64,000 nt of DNA from Tanypteryx hageni (GCA_028673005.1 CM054116.1:74041315-74105314); one strand, 5' to 3'; positions 11,881 to 25,060 are shown, counted from the stretch's first letter. The notes: generated by a model not told the origin, from the letters alone. Program-made: numbers and translations.

Positions 11881-14800
11881 AGAACCTTCCCTCTCACCAT
11901 CTCCATGCAAATCGGCGCTTCTGAAATAGCCGCTGAAGGGTGCCATGGTGTAGGATGGGAGGGTTGCCGGGAGAGACCTCGCGGGCAGAGGAGTAGGCAG
12001 AGAGAGAGGCTTAGGTCATAGGGTTGAGAGAGTTTGGAAATGGAGGAAGAGTGTGAGGTGGAGAAGGAGAGTGGTGGGAACGGAGAGACATGAGTGGGAG
12101 AGAGGAAGACAGGTAAGGGAAACGCAGAGGACTGTAAAATAGATGCAAAATCAAGGGCCTGCAAAGTGCTCCCTCGGCCCGTCCGTCTCGGGATATGCCG
12201 GAACTATATCTCGCTCTCTTTTGCTTTCCATAGCTCTCACTCTATCGCACGCACACATGCTCTTACATTTCCATCGCCTCCGATTCACTCTTTCTATGCC
12301 TATGCCGCTTTCCCTACCTCTCCCTATGCTAGTCCTCGCTTTTTAACTTAGGAAGGAAAAGTGAGGAAAAAGTTCTTTATCATATGCATGAGCAAAGATA
12401 TATTCCTTTCGTCCATCCACTTCACTCTCCATTTTTGCCCTTCACAGTCACTCTGTCTCTCTCTTTCACTCACTCTGGCAATCTTCCCTCCGATACATTT
12501 TCATCAACTTTCGTCGCTTTCCTCCTACGCGTCTTTTTTGCACCGTTTCTGTCTTTCTCTCTCTCTCATTCTCTGCGGCGTTCCGTTCGAGCCACTCCTT
12601 TTCCTCGGAGTAGTCGTAGACTCTGCTGCGTCTCGCTTTGTTTGTTTTTATTTCTCAAAGTAATCTTCTTTGGGCGTGTTCTTCAACTCAAGGTGGAAGG
12701 CTGTTCCCAAGCTTAACACTTCTTTTCCTCGCTTTGGATTAGAATAGAGATCCGGAAACTTTATTGCGAGGACGCTAATAAGATGATTAACGGTTAACTA
12801 GTTATTTTTCATAGTATAACTCTGAAATTTTCGTTTCTTTTAAATTTTATGACGAATTTAAACTAAATATCGGATTATTTTAGTAATCTCTTCTGTAAAT
12901 ACCCTTAAAATTATAGACAAAGGAATATTTTTAAGCTCATGCTAAAGTGGATATCTTTTTTTATTTATAGCAGTAAAGATTTTGCCTCGTTAGTTAATGT
13001 TTCTGTTCATAATCCTTGCAAATGTTCAAAATTTTGTACCAAGGATGGCTCCTGGTATCACATCTTTATGCTGGTTCTTACAAAATTCCCCAGTACGCCA
13101 TCGTCCAACCTTTCTTTATAAACGCATTTCTTCTTATTATTGGAGTTTTATTTATGTATTTGGCCTCGGAAACAAAATTTTATAGCATGTTCAGTTGTTT
13201 GCTTGAACCATGACTCTCAAAAGAGACTAAACGATTTTCTGCGCTTCATTAATGCACGCTATCCTGCACGTTCATGACTGCTGACATCCAAAAGATGTTC
13301 CGCATGCACGAAAACTATTTTTAGAATGTTTAGATAGATTGCTCAAATATCCCTCTATGACGATGCCTATTTAATAACTTCCATCTAATGATGCTGACGG
13401 CGATCTGTGTGCTCGTAGGAATCTTATTCAGTTGTTTGGTTTTTGGCCTTGTAAAATTGTTTGGAAAGCAATAAAGAAATAGCAGATCGTAAGGTATAAA
13501 ACGTTGAGTATGTCTTCACTCAGATCAGTCAGTAATGTGTATATATTGCTATGCGTTGGACAAATATTTGGAATCAGTAAATATGGCAGCTTTGGAAAAT
13601 TTTCTGTCGGTGTTGTTTTTTCTTGTTCTGTGCTGTAATTGTAGCAGCAATCTCTATTTGTATGCACGCTAGCGTGTATTTTTCCATCCATTTAATATTT
13701 GTTTTGTTTATTAGTCACCTCTTGTATCGTGTTTGAATAAAGAATGTATATTTTCGGCTGTTTTAATTGTGACTTTCTTTTTCGAGGAAATTTTATTAGC
13801 TATTTTTTAGGTTCAGCAGGCTATTCGCGTATCTTTTTTATTTACTTCAAATTATCTTCAATATTTAGTGTAATAAAACTTAAGTGCGTCGTTAGCAGTC
13901 GTCGTTGTTCATTCATACCGCATATTTTTAAGCTTATGTTTCAGCTAGGCGCCTCTAAAGCTCTGAAATAATAAAGCAAGTTTTATAATCCTACTGACAA
14001 AATCGGCATCAATGAAGGAATTACAACATTCTCGAGTCGCATTTTTAAAGCCATGTTATTCTAAGAACAAAGAATGTTTTTTTCTTTCCGCGATTGAAGC
14101 AGATGTTATTCCCAAGAGCTCATCAAAATTCCTCGCTTGTTTGCGTGCCAAACCGTCTCATGTGGAAGAGAGGAATCTCCGCCTTAATAATACCTCAGGG
14201 TGCTAAAAGAATGGCATTTAATTCCGTCGGCGTTTTAATGAGGCCTTCGCGTGAACTACACTTCGCTCTCGCGAACCCTGTCGCACGACTTTCTGCAGAT
14301 TTCCTGCCGCTTAAAATACGGTAACCCTATTTTAAGTCGTTCGGATCCTAGTATATCGCCTTCGTGATTTTTTTAATGCCAACCAACGCCAAGAACTTAC
14401 GGGAAAAAAATCATTAAAACCTTTTATTTTAGTGTCGTGATGGTGGTGCGGTCATTTTAAGCGATTCAGTCAAGCAGTCCACGGTTTTGAATCAAAATTC
14501 CCGTCTCATCCATCTTGATTGCCATCATTGGAGGCATCTGAATTTTTCCTCAGCTTTTTCATAGCGTCGCCGAGTGGGTCATTGCGTTTTACGAGAATGG
14601 TGCGAAATTTTCCGTCGTAATTGTTGGCGATAAAAAGTGATGACAGCAGCGGGGTGTTATGATCGCGCGTGGTGTTATAGCAGCTTGGTCAATTAGCGCC
14701 TGTAAGAGTAAAGGTGCCGACATAAATGACTTTAAATATCGACTCTAACACATCAGTTGTAGAAAATTACTGTATTCCGCTTAATCAAGTGACGGGATAA

Positions 14801-15749
14801 TTGTCGCAGCAGCTACAAGGGGTTATGTAGAACTTATTCGATGCTTTCGTTAATCAATTTTGGCGATCGCTTTTGAGCTGGTCGATGTATTTAATAGCAG
14901 AATTTTGACAAAGAACATGAAAAAAATTTTTGATGATAATTTTCTTAATGAACCTTTCTATAAGAACAAGTCGAAGTATTTTATAAATCGAGTTCATAAA
15001 TATTATAGAATTTAATTTTTTATCTTATCTTTGTTCCGCAACTTGTAATTTAAGTTCTCTAAATCTTGTACACATCACAGAATGATTTTTAAAGTACAAG
15101 GAGCAAAATTTTCTTCCTCATCTGTCAGGGCACGTTCTTTTTATTCTCAATAGAGTTCAACACAAATGTTTATGTATTGTTCAAAGCCAAATAAGAAGTT
15201 AAGCAGAGATTAAATGTGACATTTACATGGCAGAAATGGCAGCGGAAAGCAGTTCTGTTATACGACTTGATGCCTCTATTCCCGTAAAAGACTTTCAAGT
15301 TTCATAAGTATCATAAACGAGTTGAACGAATATTTGGCCAATGCTATCGCATTATCGTTAACACAAGGATTAAAACGCCCGTCGCGCCATTAAGCTCGGG
15401 AATATCTGTTTCACATTTTTATCACTCCTCACAAGCATCCATTCTCGCAGCGTGCTTCTACATGAGCAAGACCGCGAAACCAGTTTAACGATTCAATTTT
15501 CAGAAGCATCTATACCGCTCTCAGCACGCAACCTCCCTTTATTCCATTCCGTCTCCATTTTAGTGCAAACCACTCCTAACGTATACCTCGACGTCTATCC
15601 TCCTTACGGCACTGCGAATTCTCCTCCTCCTAGCGTTTCCCTTGCCAAGAGTGCTTAAGGAGAAATCCCGCCTAGAATCGCTTCTCATACCTTAGCACCT
15701 CAGAGGAGGAGGAGGAGGGCGCTTTCCTCCAGGGAATCCCTCTGTCGTG
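11881..15749. other. No gene seen
   Basis: Short purine-rich patch at 11990-12120, CT-rich patch at 12390-12580, then A+T-rich sequence to about 15400. A weak tRNA-like look at 14440-14510 (GGTTTTGAATC) is not supported by an A box. Confidence 0.55.
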
Positions 15750-16240
15750 ATTGATGATTGTCTTCATCCTTTCTCTCCCGTGAGTTTAAACCTCAACTCC
15801 CGCTTCTCCTCTCTTTCCTTTCATCCTCCTGCCCTCTCCTCCTTTTCCTATCTCCCCGCTTCCCATCCTGCCATCTTCTCTCTCCCCACCCATTGTCACT
15901 CCATCTCTCCCATCCTCCCCATCTCCTTCCATCTCTTTTTCCCTCCACCTCTCGCTCATCTCCTCCCTTCCTCTCCCCCCTCCTCTCTCCCTTCCTCCCT
16001 TCCCATCTCCTTCCATCTCTTTTCCCCTCCACCTCTCGCTCATCTCCTCCCTTCCTCCATTCCCATCTCCTTCCATCTCTCCCCTTCCTCTCTCCCCTTT
16101 CTCTCCCCCCTTCCTCTCTCCCCTGCCTCTCTACCCTTTCTCTCTACCCTTCCTCTCTCCCCTTCCTCTCTCCCCTTCCTCTCTCCCCTTCCTCTCTCCC
16201 CTTCCTCCTTTCCTATCTCCCCTCCTATCTTCCTCCCCCT
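15750..16240. repeat. CT-rich minisatellite
   Basis: Two higher-order copies of a block containing CCATCTCTTTTYCCCTCCAC and CTCGCTCATCTCCTCCC (about 15926 and 16005), followed by about eight copies of a 13-bp unit, CCTTCCTCTCTCC (16085-16205). Frames of 170-206 codons on + and 80-96 on - are artefacts of this composition. Confidence 0.88.
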
Positions 16241-16989
16241 TTCCCACTCCGTTACGGCTCCGCTAGTTTTCCCCTTTAACACCTTTCTTCCTCTATCCCG
16301 TCCTTCATATTCCTCCCTCTTCCTCCTTTTTCCCTACAAACTATCCGGGCGACCCATCCCTGAGTGACCAGTCCACTAATGGACGGTGGTGATTATGAGG
16401 TCATTACATGCCACGTGGGAGATAGCGCATTAAGGCAAGAGTAACTGCTTTTGCTTAGGTTACACCCGCCTCTTTCCCGTTCCATTTTATATAAAGCTAG
16501 GTATGCTCGGAGGAGCAAAAGGTCGCGCAATTTGCAGTTCTCTCCGCTGCCCGACGTAAAAAATAAGATTTTCATCACGCTGATATTTTTTTCCTCGTTG
16601 GTTTCCCTTGTTGGTATCGCGGTTCGAGAGGGTGAAAGTGCGCGCGTGTTCTCGAAAGTTTTTCATTTTTTGGCCGCTGCGAAAGGAGGGCGTGTTATTT
16701 TTTTTTGTTAATTCGTTTTTAAAAAGATGTTCCGAGGCTTTGTGAAGGCAAATGTCGTCCGCTCTGATGCGCTGATTTACGCGTGCCCATTGTTGCGCGA
16801 GGAATTCCTTTCGTGGTCTCTTTTATGTCTACAGAACGCTTTCGTGTTTTATTGTTTGATTGTTAAATTGGATCGTATTTATTTCATACCGCCTTCGTGA
16901 TTTCTTCCTTGCGTTTTAATAGAGATATGTATGCGCCTTAATTATATTTTTTAACTCTTGTTATGCTAACCCCATTGGATTTTTAGTTT
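16241..16989. other. No gene seen
   Basis: Mixed sequence. Nothing recognised. Confidence 0.55.
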
Positions 16990-17559
16990 ACTTTACAGAA
17001 TGGGAATAGACTTATAGTTTCTTCGTTGCATCTGCCTGTCCTCCTCTATTTACTTTTGAACCAATAGACCGATTTTCATGACACTTGGTGGAATTCTCTT
17101 GCTAATGGGGACGAGCTACCGAGGATAGTTTTTCTTGCCAAGATTGATTCCAGGAACTATCCTTCGCAATTTATTTACTTGTACAATTGCCCCACGTTTT
17201 TGCACGATTCTTTTCCACTACCAGTGTGGGGCAAATACGAAATATTCCCTTATCGTATGTTAGTGGTCATTTCAGAAAAAATAATACTTTATTTCCTCCT
17301 AATAGTATTACACATATGGGGCGATTACGCGATGTAGGCAATTACTCGAGTAATACGGCAAATGGGAATCTGAAATTAATTGTGCAGGGTAATTTTCTCT
17401 TGCACATTAAAATATCTTAGAATTGTAATATCGGAGCGGGGTTTGTACTATTCTCTGAGGAAAGGAGTGGAGATTCTAATTTTTATCATAGAATTTTGTT
17501 TATCGATAGTATTTCTTTGAATTTCGCCCACATACAGGCGTTTTTGCAGTTTTTAGGCT
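16990..17559. repeat. Dispersed repeat, copy 1 of 2 adjacent copies
   Basis: Shares two blocks with the next copy: GACCGATTTTCATGA (17067-17081) with its flanks, and a right block from 17409 to about 17550 (AAAATATCTTAGAATTG, then a GAGCGGGGTTTGTACT-type stretch). Between them this copy has about 170 extra bases, including a 9-bp inverted repeat (TTGCCCCAC/GTGGGGCAA, about 17187-17231) that could be a small nested insertion. No coding sequence is evident. Confidence 0.75.
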
Positions 17560-17975
17560 GGTTTCCAAAGGAAACATAGCCTTATGAAATGCTCCTGTCT
17601 GTGTGTGTGTCCCCTACTAACATCTTTTGCATCAATGGACCGATTTTCATGAAACTTCGTATGAAGCTCGTGCTGCCAGGGCCTACGTCCGGGCTGTATA
17701 TTAATTTGTGAAGATTAAGTCCCGGGTTCGATTCCAGGATCGTTTTTACCCTATTTGATTTACATAGGAAATCTCAAGTCCATCGTGCAGAGATGTTTTC
17801 TTTAATACTTTAAAATATCTTAAAATTGTGATATCAGAGCGAGGTTTGTACTGTTCTAAGAGGAAAAGAATGTAGCTTCTTATTCTTATCACAGAATTAT
17901 GATAATTGATCGTATTTTCTTGAATTTCTACTAAAACAGCGTTTTAGCGTTTTAAATCACATTTTATCGGATTGT
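17560..17975. repeat. Dispersed repeat, copy 2 of 2 adjacent copies
   Basis: Aligns with copy 1 at GACCGATTTTCATGA (17638-17652) and at AAAATATCTTAAAATTG (from 17812), where both read on through GAGCG-GGTTTGTACT-TTCT. The spacing between blocks is about 170 bp shorter than in copy 1. A B-box-like CGGGTTCGATTCC near 17724-17736 is present only here. The (TG)n and CCGATTTTCATGAAACTT signature is common in non-autonomous arthropod repeats. I cannot assign a class. Confidence 0.75.
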
Positions 17976-18443
17976 TGTCATGGAGACAATTATTATCGAA
18001 CTCGGCCTGAGCATAGACGAGTGAACAAATGGGTTATTTTCATTTCCATTCGACCACCCTTCAGCAATAGACAGTTGATCCATACATATTATCGTATAAA
18101 CAGTAACATTTATTAAATTCGTTTATTTAAAAAATACATGCAAAATATTGTCAGAAAGAGATTTTGACATTGCTTTTAGTATTTTAAACCAGATATTGCT
18201 CTGTTAATTTGTTTTCCAATTTTTCTCTATCATTGATATACTATGAATTATAAATGGTATTTATGGTATGAAAATTTCTTGGAATGACTAACACATACTG
18301 AAAAATTTCCTGTCAATGTAAGTAATCAATTCGGTCAATTTTGGGAAACCAGCCTGCATTAGTCCTGGTTTGGACTTCTTGTTATTGCTCATTACGAGAG
18401 TATTGCCATTGCAACGACTATTGTTGGACTCGGGTTCGGTATA
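17976..18443. other. No gene seen
   Basis: A+T-rich spacer between the paired repeats and the hAT element. Nothing recognised. Confidence 0.55.
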
Positions 18444-19216
18444 GTCTAGTGCAGTGGTCTCCAACCTAGATCTACTTTTCATTTATAAATTTACCGAGGA
18501 TCGACCCAGACGCGTACCTATGTCTACGTGGGCCATAATGCGAGAAATCCTGTTGAGCGGGGGGGGGGGGGGGGGGGGGCTGGGGAGAGAAAAGGGGAAA
18601 AGAGGGGAGGGAGAGGGGGGGGGGTCCCCGCAAATTTATCCCAAACTTTAGGAGACATAGAAATCAGCGTCATAACAGGCCTTACAAATTTATTGAAACT
18701 TATTATTTGAGTTAAGCTCGAATAATACTTGATCTGAGTTTTCGTCCTGTACAAGAAAATATTTTACTTAAAATAAAATTTCATTAATACCAACAGAAAA
18801 ATCATGTTATGAACCATTATTTATTGAATTAATGTGAACTCAGACACTGCATATTTTCTACGGAACTGAAAAACTCTGGTGTTTAAGTTGATACTGAAAC
18901 TCGAATACTGTCACCCATTATCAGAAGTCTGTCTGTTAAGCTGGTGCGATGTTTTGTTTTCATTCCATTCATGCAGGAAAACGTTGACTCTCACAAATAT
19001 GTTCAGCCAAAGAACCACTTCACTGTCAAAGCTACATTCACTGATGAGCTATAAGAACTTTTATCAACGAAAGTCGAAATCTATATCGTCTCAACATTTC
19101 TCACTTGATTCAATAAAAAGTAATAGCGCTGACGGAACGCTCAGCGATCGACTTTAGAAGGACCAAAGATCGACCGGTCGATCGCGATCGAATGGTTGGA
19201 GACCCCTGGTCTGGTG
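18444..19216. mobile_element. Non-autonomous hAT-type element with TIRs and TSD
   Basis: The element proper is 18452-19208 (757 bp). Its ends are CAGTGGTCTCCAACC and, reverse-complemented, CAGGGGTCTCCAACC, giving 15-bp terminal inverted repeats with one mismatch and the 5' CAG typical of hAT transposons. It is flanked by 8-bp repeats, GTCTAGTG (18444-18451) and GTCTGGTG (19209-19216), one mismatch apart. These fit a hAT target-site duplication and the NNNTANNN preference of the Buster group on the left. Inside are a 21-G run (18559-18579), a second G run (18615-18624) and a 16-nt perfect palindrome, GATCGACCGGTCGATC (19168-19183), near the right end. No transposase motif is visible, so it would depend on an autonomous relative. 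Confidence 0.85.
18559..18624 (+). repeat. G-rich tract inside the hAT element
   Basis: A run of 21 G, then GGGG-containing purine sequence and a further run of 10 G. On the + strand this has far more than four G-tracts in 66 bases, so G-quadruplex formation is plausible. Run lengths may be affected by sequencing or assembly. Confidence 0.85.
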
Positions 19217-22200
19217 CATGCACGCGTTATTTTTGCCACACAAATACGCGTAATCGATTTAGCTTTCCGCTCGAATGTATTTGTAATATTTTATAACGCC
19301 AAATTATGAAGTTTGGGAACACAAAAAGCAATTCATCCGTGGTGATTTTAAAGCTATTAAAGCCAGTATATGTAATTGCTGCACCACATTTAATTTAAAA
19401 TGATTTTTTGGTAAGTAAGTATCGCGAGTTTTGTTTGGATAATCTTGTTTCATTATTCAATGGAGTTGCAAATCCGCCGCCCTAAAATTTGGCGGCGCAC
19501 TACACGCCATCATCCTATGAGAGAAATGCCGAACTAAAGGGAGAGAATCCCTTACTGTTAAAACTTCTTGGATTTACTAATTTTCTCAGAAATGAATGCG
19601 ACAGATCGAAGGAACCTCACATGTATATCCGCTGAATCATCAGCGGCACCGCAATAGTCAGTCCGATATCGACGGTGACTCGGGTTTACTTCGCAAAAAA
19701 AAATTAATCCCTTCTCATTATCGCCGGGTCCCGTACAAGATTATCCCCGGAGCAGTCATAAAGGAGCGAGGGATGGGGAGCGAGCCATTCTCCTGGCGAA
19801 ATGAGACAATATACAATGTTAATGCTTTCCGCGACAATCGAAATGTCAGAAAAGGCAATTCCACAGTCGTACATTCAGGCGGCGTTTGGAATTTTGACGC
19901 CCCCTAAGCCATGTTCCGTCCCTTCTCCTGTTTCCACCCCTCTTTTTCCCTCTTCCTTTTTTCTCCGATTCTCTGTTTTCCCTTCTCGCTAATTCTTTTC
20001 GGCGTTTATGTACTTCTTTCCCTCTTCTATTCAGTTCTTATTCCGCTATCCAATACTTTGCCATACGCTTTCCTATTTCCAACTCTTCTCCTCTGTGTTC
20101 TTATATCCGCTCTTTTTAGCGGTCTTTTTAAAATCCGCTTGTGCGTTCAGTTTGTCCGTCTGTCTGTCTAATGCGCCTACTCCTAAACCGAAGCAGCCAG
20201 TGACTTAGTTTTTTCGCTAATCGGTACAATATTCTGTCTCGTTGTGCACCTTCTCTCGGTTTATCCGTCGAAAGATATTTTTAAAAAACGCCATTTATTG
20301 TTTGCTGCAGAGGCTCCTTCCTTACTCGTTTACGCCTTCCTTTTGCCACATACCGCGACTAGTTCGTCCGTCCAGCTCGGTCGATGTGCATCGTGTCCCA
20401 ATTGCAGCATTTTTATTTCTCCATTCATCGGCCTGCTTCATCATCATCATCCGTTCCATCTCAGTCGTGTGTTGCCGGGAGAGACCCGAAGTTAAAATAA
20501 TCTAGACTAATCCCGTATCCCTCCTCATACTCCCGTGTCTGCACGCCCTCTCCCTCCTCTCCCGTTCCTCCACTCTCCAAACAGCCGCGCAGAATCCCAC
20601 TTATGGCAGGAATTCCGGTCGAATGTTCCTGAATACGAAACCATCTCTTCCCCGCCTCTCTCCTCTCTCACCCTCTCCGTCTTTCACACACCAATTCCAC
20701 ATCTCCCTTCCCTCACTCTGCCTGTATTGCTTCCTGCCACCCATATACCACTCCAACCCTCCCTTCCGAACCACCTTTGACGCCTCTGCGTTACTTTTTT
20801 TGTTGTTGTTTCCCTCCCAAAACGCACCATAGATTTTTTTGTTCCATCCGCGCTTTTCCTCCCTTTTTTCTACCCCTCCGCCAGTTCATACCCCTTTCTC
20901 TCTGGGCCTTGCATTCCCCCCCCGCAGTCCGAAATTTTATTGCGTTATTATTGTTCTTCTCTGTTCGCTTTCTCGTCCCAACGCGCCAATGCCTTTCTCC
21001 ATCGCCTTTTCCCCTTAAAACCCTTCCCTGTGTCCCGCGAGTGCTCCTTCCCTCCTATTTCTTCTCCTCCTCCTCCCCGTGGCGAAAAAACAACTTCCCG
21101 CCAGTTCCTCCTTCATCCCCAGCCTCACTCTGCATATTTTACATCTTTTGAAACCTCTTCCCGCTCTTCTCCCCTCTTTTGTTTCCAAAAACTCTCCTTA
21201 CCGCCTCCCTCCCTCACGTCCCCTCCCTTCCGTCCCCTCCCTTCCGGCCTCGCCCTCCCCAGCTACCTACCTCATCGCCCCGCCCTCCCTCCATTGCCTC
21301 CCTTTTTATCTCTTATAAAACTCTCGCATCCTTTTCCCACGCTGCTACTGTTTACCCCTTACTATTCATTCCAGTCTAAATCTTTATTTCCCTATTCCAT
21401 TTCTGCATTCTGTTGTTTCACATAATTTTCACTTTGTCTCTGCCATTTTCCCTTTCTCCTGTCTTCGTTCTGGTGTATATTCGAACAAGCATGGTGGGAT
21501 ATATATAACTGATATTTTCGATTTGTAGGAGTAAATGCCTCCCGTTAGTGTTCCCTTGCGTCGGGATCAAGGTCTATGGTCGAGAATTTTTCACATGCGT
21601 GCGTGCATTCACACATACCTTTAAAATGCATATACCCATGCTTACATACCCATTGCTGGTATGCTTCTCAGTTTTAGTCCCGGATTCTTCTATTAAACTT
21701 TATTTTATTTTGTTATTTTTTCCACTCACTTTCGAGTTCGGTTTTACCCGGTCGCTCGCTGTTCCCATTCCTTATCTCCATCGCATCCCATCCTCTCCTC
21801 TTCCCCAGATCCTCTTCTCTCATATCCTTTCCAGCATCAAGATTGAACCCCCCCCCCCCCCTTTTCCCTCTCAGAAATATTTTCACGTTTAAATCTCTTT
21901 TTCCTCTTATTTCCCTCGTTTCGTTATGTTTACCCCAATTTTTGCCCGTCACCTCTCACTCGCTCTTATTTTCTACATCTCTATTCATCATCATTCTTAA
22001 TTGGGCGTCCTTGTGGCAACTATCAATAATTATATGGTAATTACGAACGACTAAGTATATAAATATACATAAATATATGTATGTATATTTATAATTAACT
22101 ACATATATTCTTTATTAATACTGAATTGATTTAAGGAGCAGGTTTCAGCTTGCCAAGTGTTAAACTGTTAGAATGCGTGGCAGGTCCTCGCGGCTGCCGC

Positions 22201-23533
22201 AGTGGTCCTGGATTCCCCACCTACCTCGCATTTCCCACTTTTCCACTTTTATTTTTACTTCATCTCCCTTTATACCTTCGTTCCATTCGATTCTCTTCTT
22301 TTTGCTCTCCGTTTGTCACCTACGTGACGCATTACGTGCCCGCCTCGTACCGCCGGAATCCCGCATCCTTCCTTCCTCTCTCTACCCTCTTCCAATTTTT
22401 TCTCCATTCCGGGCGTCTCCTTCCTCCCTCGTCGCGCCCATCCCCTAACTTCTCCCCTCCCCTAACGTCTCCCCTCCCCTACATTTTTCCCTCCCCTTTC
22501 TTCCTCCCTCCCCTTCTTACTCTACAATCCTTTCCTTTCCTGACCTTCCACTCCTCCCCGTCACCTAAACCATTCCTCAAATTCGTTCGTTATTTTCCGA
22601 TTTCGAATCCTTTTCCGTTTCCTCTCTCTCTCCCTCTCTCCCTTTCTCTCCCTCCCCACCGAACTCCGTCGCTATTCCCGCTTTCCCTCCCTCCCTCTCC
22701 TCCCTCCTCTCCCCCGCCTGCCATATCTCTCCCTCTCTTTTTCAAAAGCTTCCTATCTCGCAACTGACGCTAAATTTTGTGGAACCGTCGTCTTTTTTCC
22801 CTCTCCTCTTTTTGGAACTTGCGCTCTTTATTTCCCCCCCGAAAGGAAATTCGGTGGGCGTCGTTCATTTTCGCTCCGATGTTTTCGATCTCTTCCGCTG
22901 AAGCCTCCTTGCCTTTTTAAAGCCCGTGCTATTGTTTCGATTGAGTGAATTCGGAGGAAGAGCTTTCTCTCTTTTTTTTCATTTCATCTGGTCATTTAAT
23001 TGAGTGTTGGTGATTGGCAAAGTTTCATTTTTATGGCTCCGCTAATGCCGCGGAGTTATTAGTTTTAGTTTATTTTTACTTTTGTGGGAGGGCTGCTCTC
23101 TCTTCGATGTATTCGGCTTTGAAAAAGTTTAATTAACGTCCGGAAAGTACGTCTACTCTCCGTAGGGTATTATCCTCGTTGGAATAAAATAATCGACCTA
23201 GTTTCACGGCGGTATTCGCTGAGGATGATTACGGCTGTGAAATGACCGGAGTGTGAAGTTATTTCGATCTTGGTGTGATTAATAGAACCCTCTTAATATG
23301 ATAGCTTCTTATGCAGTTTTAAATTCGTAATTGAACGTCATGTGTTCTTTTTATTCCGTTAGATATTTTTTCCTTCTCAGAAACGTTCATATTTTATCAT
23401 TTTTGCCGTCCATAAGCATTAATTTGACGTAAGGTATTTATGGTTGGGAAATACCGTGTTGTGTTCATTCAATGATTTTCATAAGTGTGGGTTTTACGCT
23501 AAGTATTGTCATCGTCTCATTATTTTAGAAGTT
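19217..23533. other. No gene seen; pyrimidine-rich 19.9-22.8 kb
   Basis: From about 19910 to 21440 and 22190 to 22770 the + strand is again strongly C/T-rich, with many Ser/Pro/Leu-rich frames and no recognised domain. A 13- to 15-base C run sits near 21848-21861. An A+T hairpin (ATAAATATACAT/ATGTATATTTAT) lies near 22060-22093. The rest is mixed. Confidence 0.6.
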
Positions 23534-25060
23534 ACTAGCAGAAGTACCCGAACGTTGCTCGTGTTAAGAACAAATAATAAATGCCGAGTATACAGAAACA
23601 CTTTTAAGTGCGAAAAAGTTGCCAGTTATTTGACTCAATTCAAAGTTGTTCGGGATTCTGATTCAATATTGTTAAATAGAAATTAACTCCTTTACCGTAA
23701 AATTTTACGGTAAAAAAGTTAATTTCTATTTAACATCAATTTCGCCGTAGTCTCCATCTTTACTTATTTATTGATTCAATATTGATAAGAAAGTTATGTT
23801 TGAATGTTAATCATTCAACTTTCTATTGCATAACAGTCCTGTATTACTACAATATATGAAATTTAGCAAAGATTCTTTTAACAAAAATACTTCAAATTGA
23901 CACAGTGAAAAGGGAAACTATGAAAAACAGGAATTTCTCCATGAAGGCCCGGTTGGGCATTATTTCGATCATACATCACATTTTCTTGCAAATTTAAGTA
24001 AAGTTGTCTTCACTGGCACAATGCGATTAAATAATTAAGGGTTTACGTTTGGGCCGGAGTAATTTCCCGTTGAAGAATTTCAGCTTGCGATTTCAACGCC
24101 AGCGAAGACCCATCGCAGACATAAGACTTCGCATTTCTAGCGAAAGATATGTACACCAGGAGTGAGTTGGGTTCACTGTCAAAGATAATGAACTTTTTGA
24201 GAGCCAATCTTGCGAATTTTATGAGTCATTCCCGTTAATAAGCGCTAATTTTCGAAACTAAACACAATTTTTTTATTACTGAATAACTTTCAGAATTTTT
24301 TGATTCTTTGTTAATAATGTTACATCCAACTTAATAAAATATTAATTGTTTTGATGCAGGCAAATGTTTCAAGTTCTGAACTTTTCAGTTTTGGCATTTC
24401 TGAAGAAGTTTTTTTTATTTAAAATTTTACATTTTTCTCTACTTTTTTCCGCAATTTTTGCACTATACACCTTAAAAATATGCCTCTTGCATTTACGAAG
24501 TCGCTTTCACATATAGCTTGCGCTAATATTTATCTCAAAATACCAACAATGCCATTGACAGAAGTTTGTTTATTTACGTTACCATGATAAAAATAACAAA
24601 CTCGCATACCCGGTTTTCCTAGTTCAAGAAATCGGCAACAATTGGATATACATGATAACCATAAGTTTTCGATTACAAAATGTCAAATATTTACTGCTAA
24701 AAGTGTAATTTTGGAAATCTTTTGTCTGTATTTGAAATTCGACGGAAAGAAAACAAAGCTTCATTCATTTCTGCGTCTCTAGGTTCAACTCGGAAACTCG
24801 TACTAGGGTTATTAGTAATTTTAAAGTCCAAATTAAAATTTGTCTACACCCATTCCCATGTTGTTCAAATGGAAAAAATTAGAAGAGAAAATATTTAAAA
24901 AATTAAAAATGGTCAATCAAATCGGTTTAAAAACCTTACTACACCACCTTTCTCTGCACTGCGATTAATATTATACCTTTCTCTTGCTTCTACGTTCCGA
25001 GTTCTCGAGTTACAGAATCACACACATACATACAAACACTTTTATAGATATATAAGATAA
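23534..25060 (+). repeat. Dispersed repeat with ACTAGC...ACCCG start and ATA-rich end
   Basis: It begins ACTAGCAGAAGTACCCG and appears to end in a CACACATACATACAAACA stretch followed by TTTTATAGATATATAAGAT. The same start (ACTAGC, then ACCCG) and an ATATATAGA-type end recur at 41212-42148 and, inverted, at 59711-60024. No coding sequence is seen over about 1.5 kb. The right boundary is inferred from the end signature, and the element may contain nested insertions such as the palindrome at 23671. Confidence 0.5.
23671..23734. repeat. 64-nt snapback palindrome
   Basis: An almost perfect palindrome: the outer 18-nt arm GTTAAATAGAAATTAACT (23671-23688) complements 23717-23734, and inner TTTACCGTAAAA (23691-23702) is complementary to 23703-23714 with no loop. 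Only the two positions between arms (CC versus AA) fail to pair. It is the same length as the snapback at 10427-10490 but shares no sequence with it. With no loop it suits a foldback element or a cruciform site better than a small-RNA precursor. Confidence 0.9.

Noticed and set aside
14440..14515. Possible tRNA-like sequence (GGTTTTGAATC)
   Set aside because: B box mismatched and D and anticodon arms do not fold.
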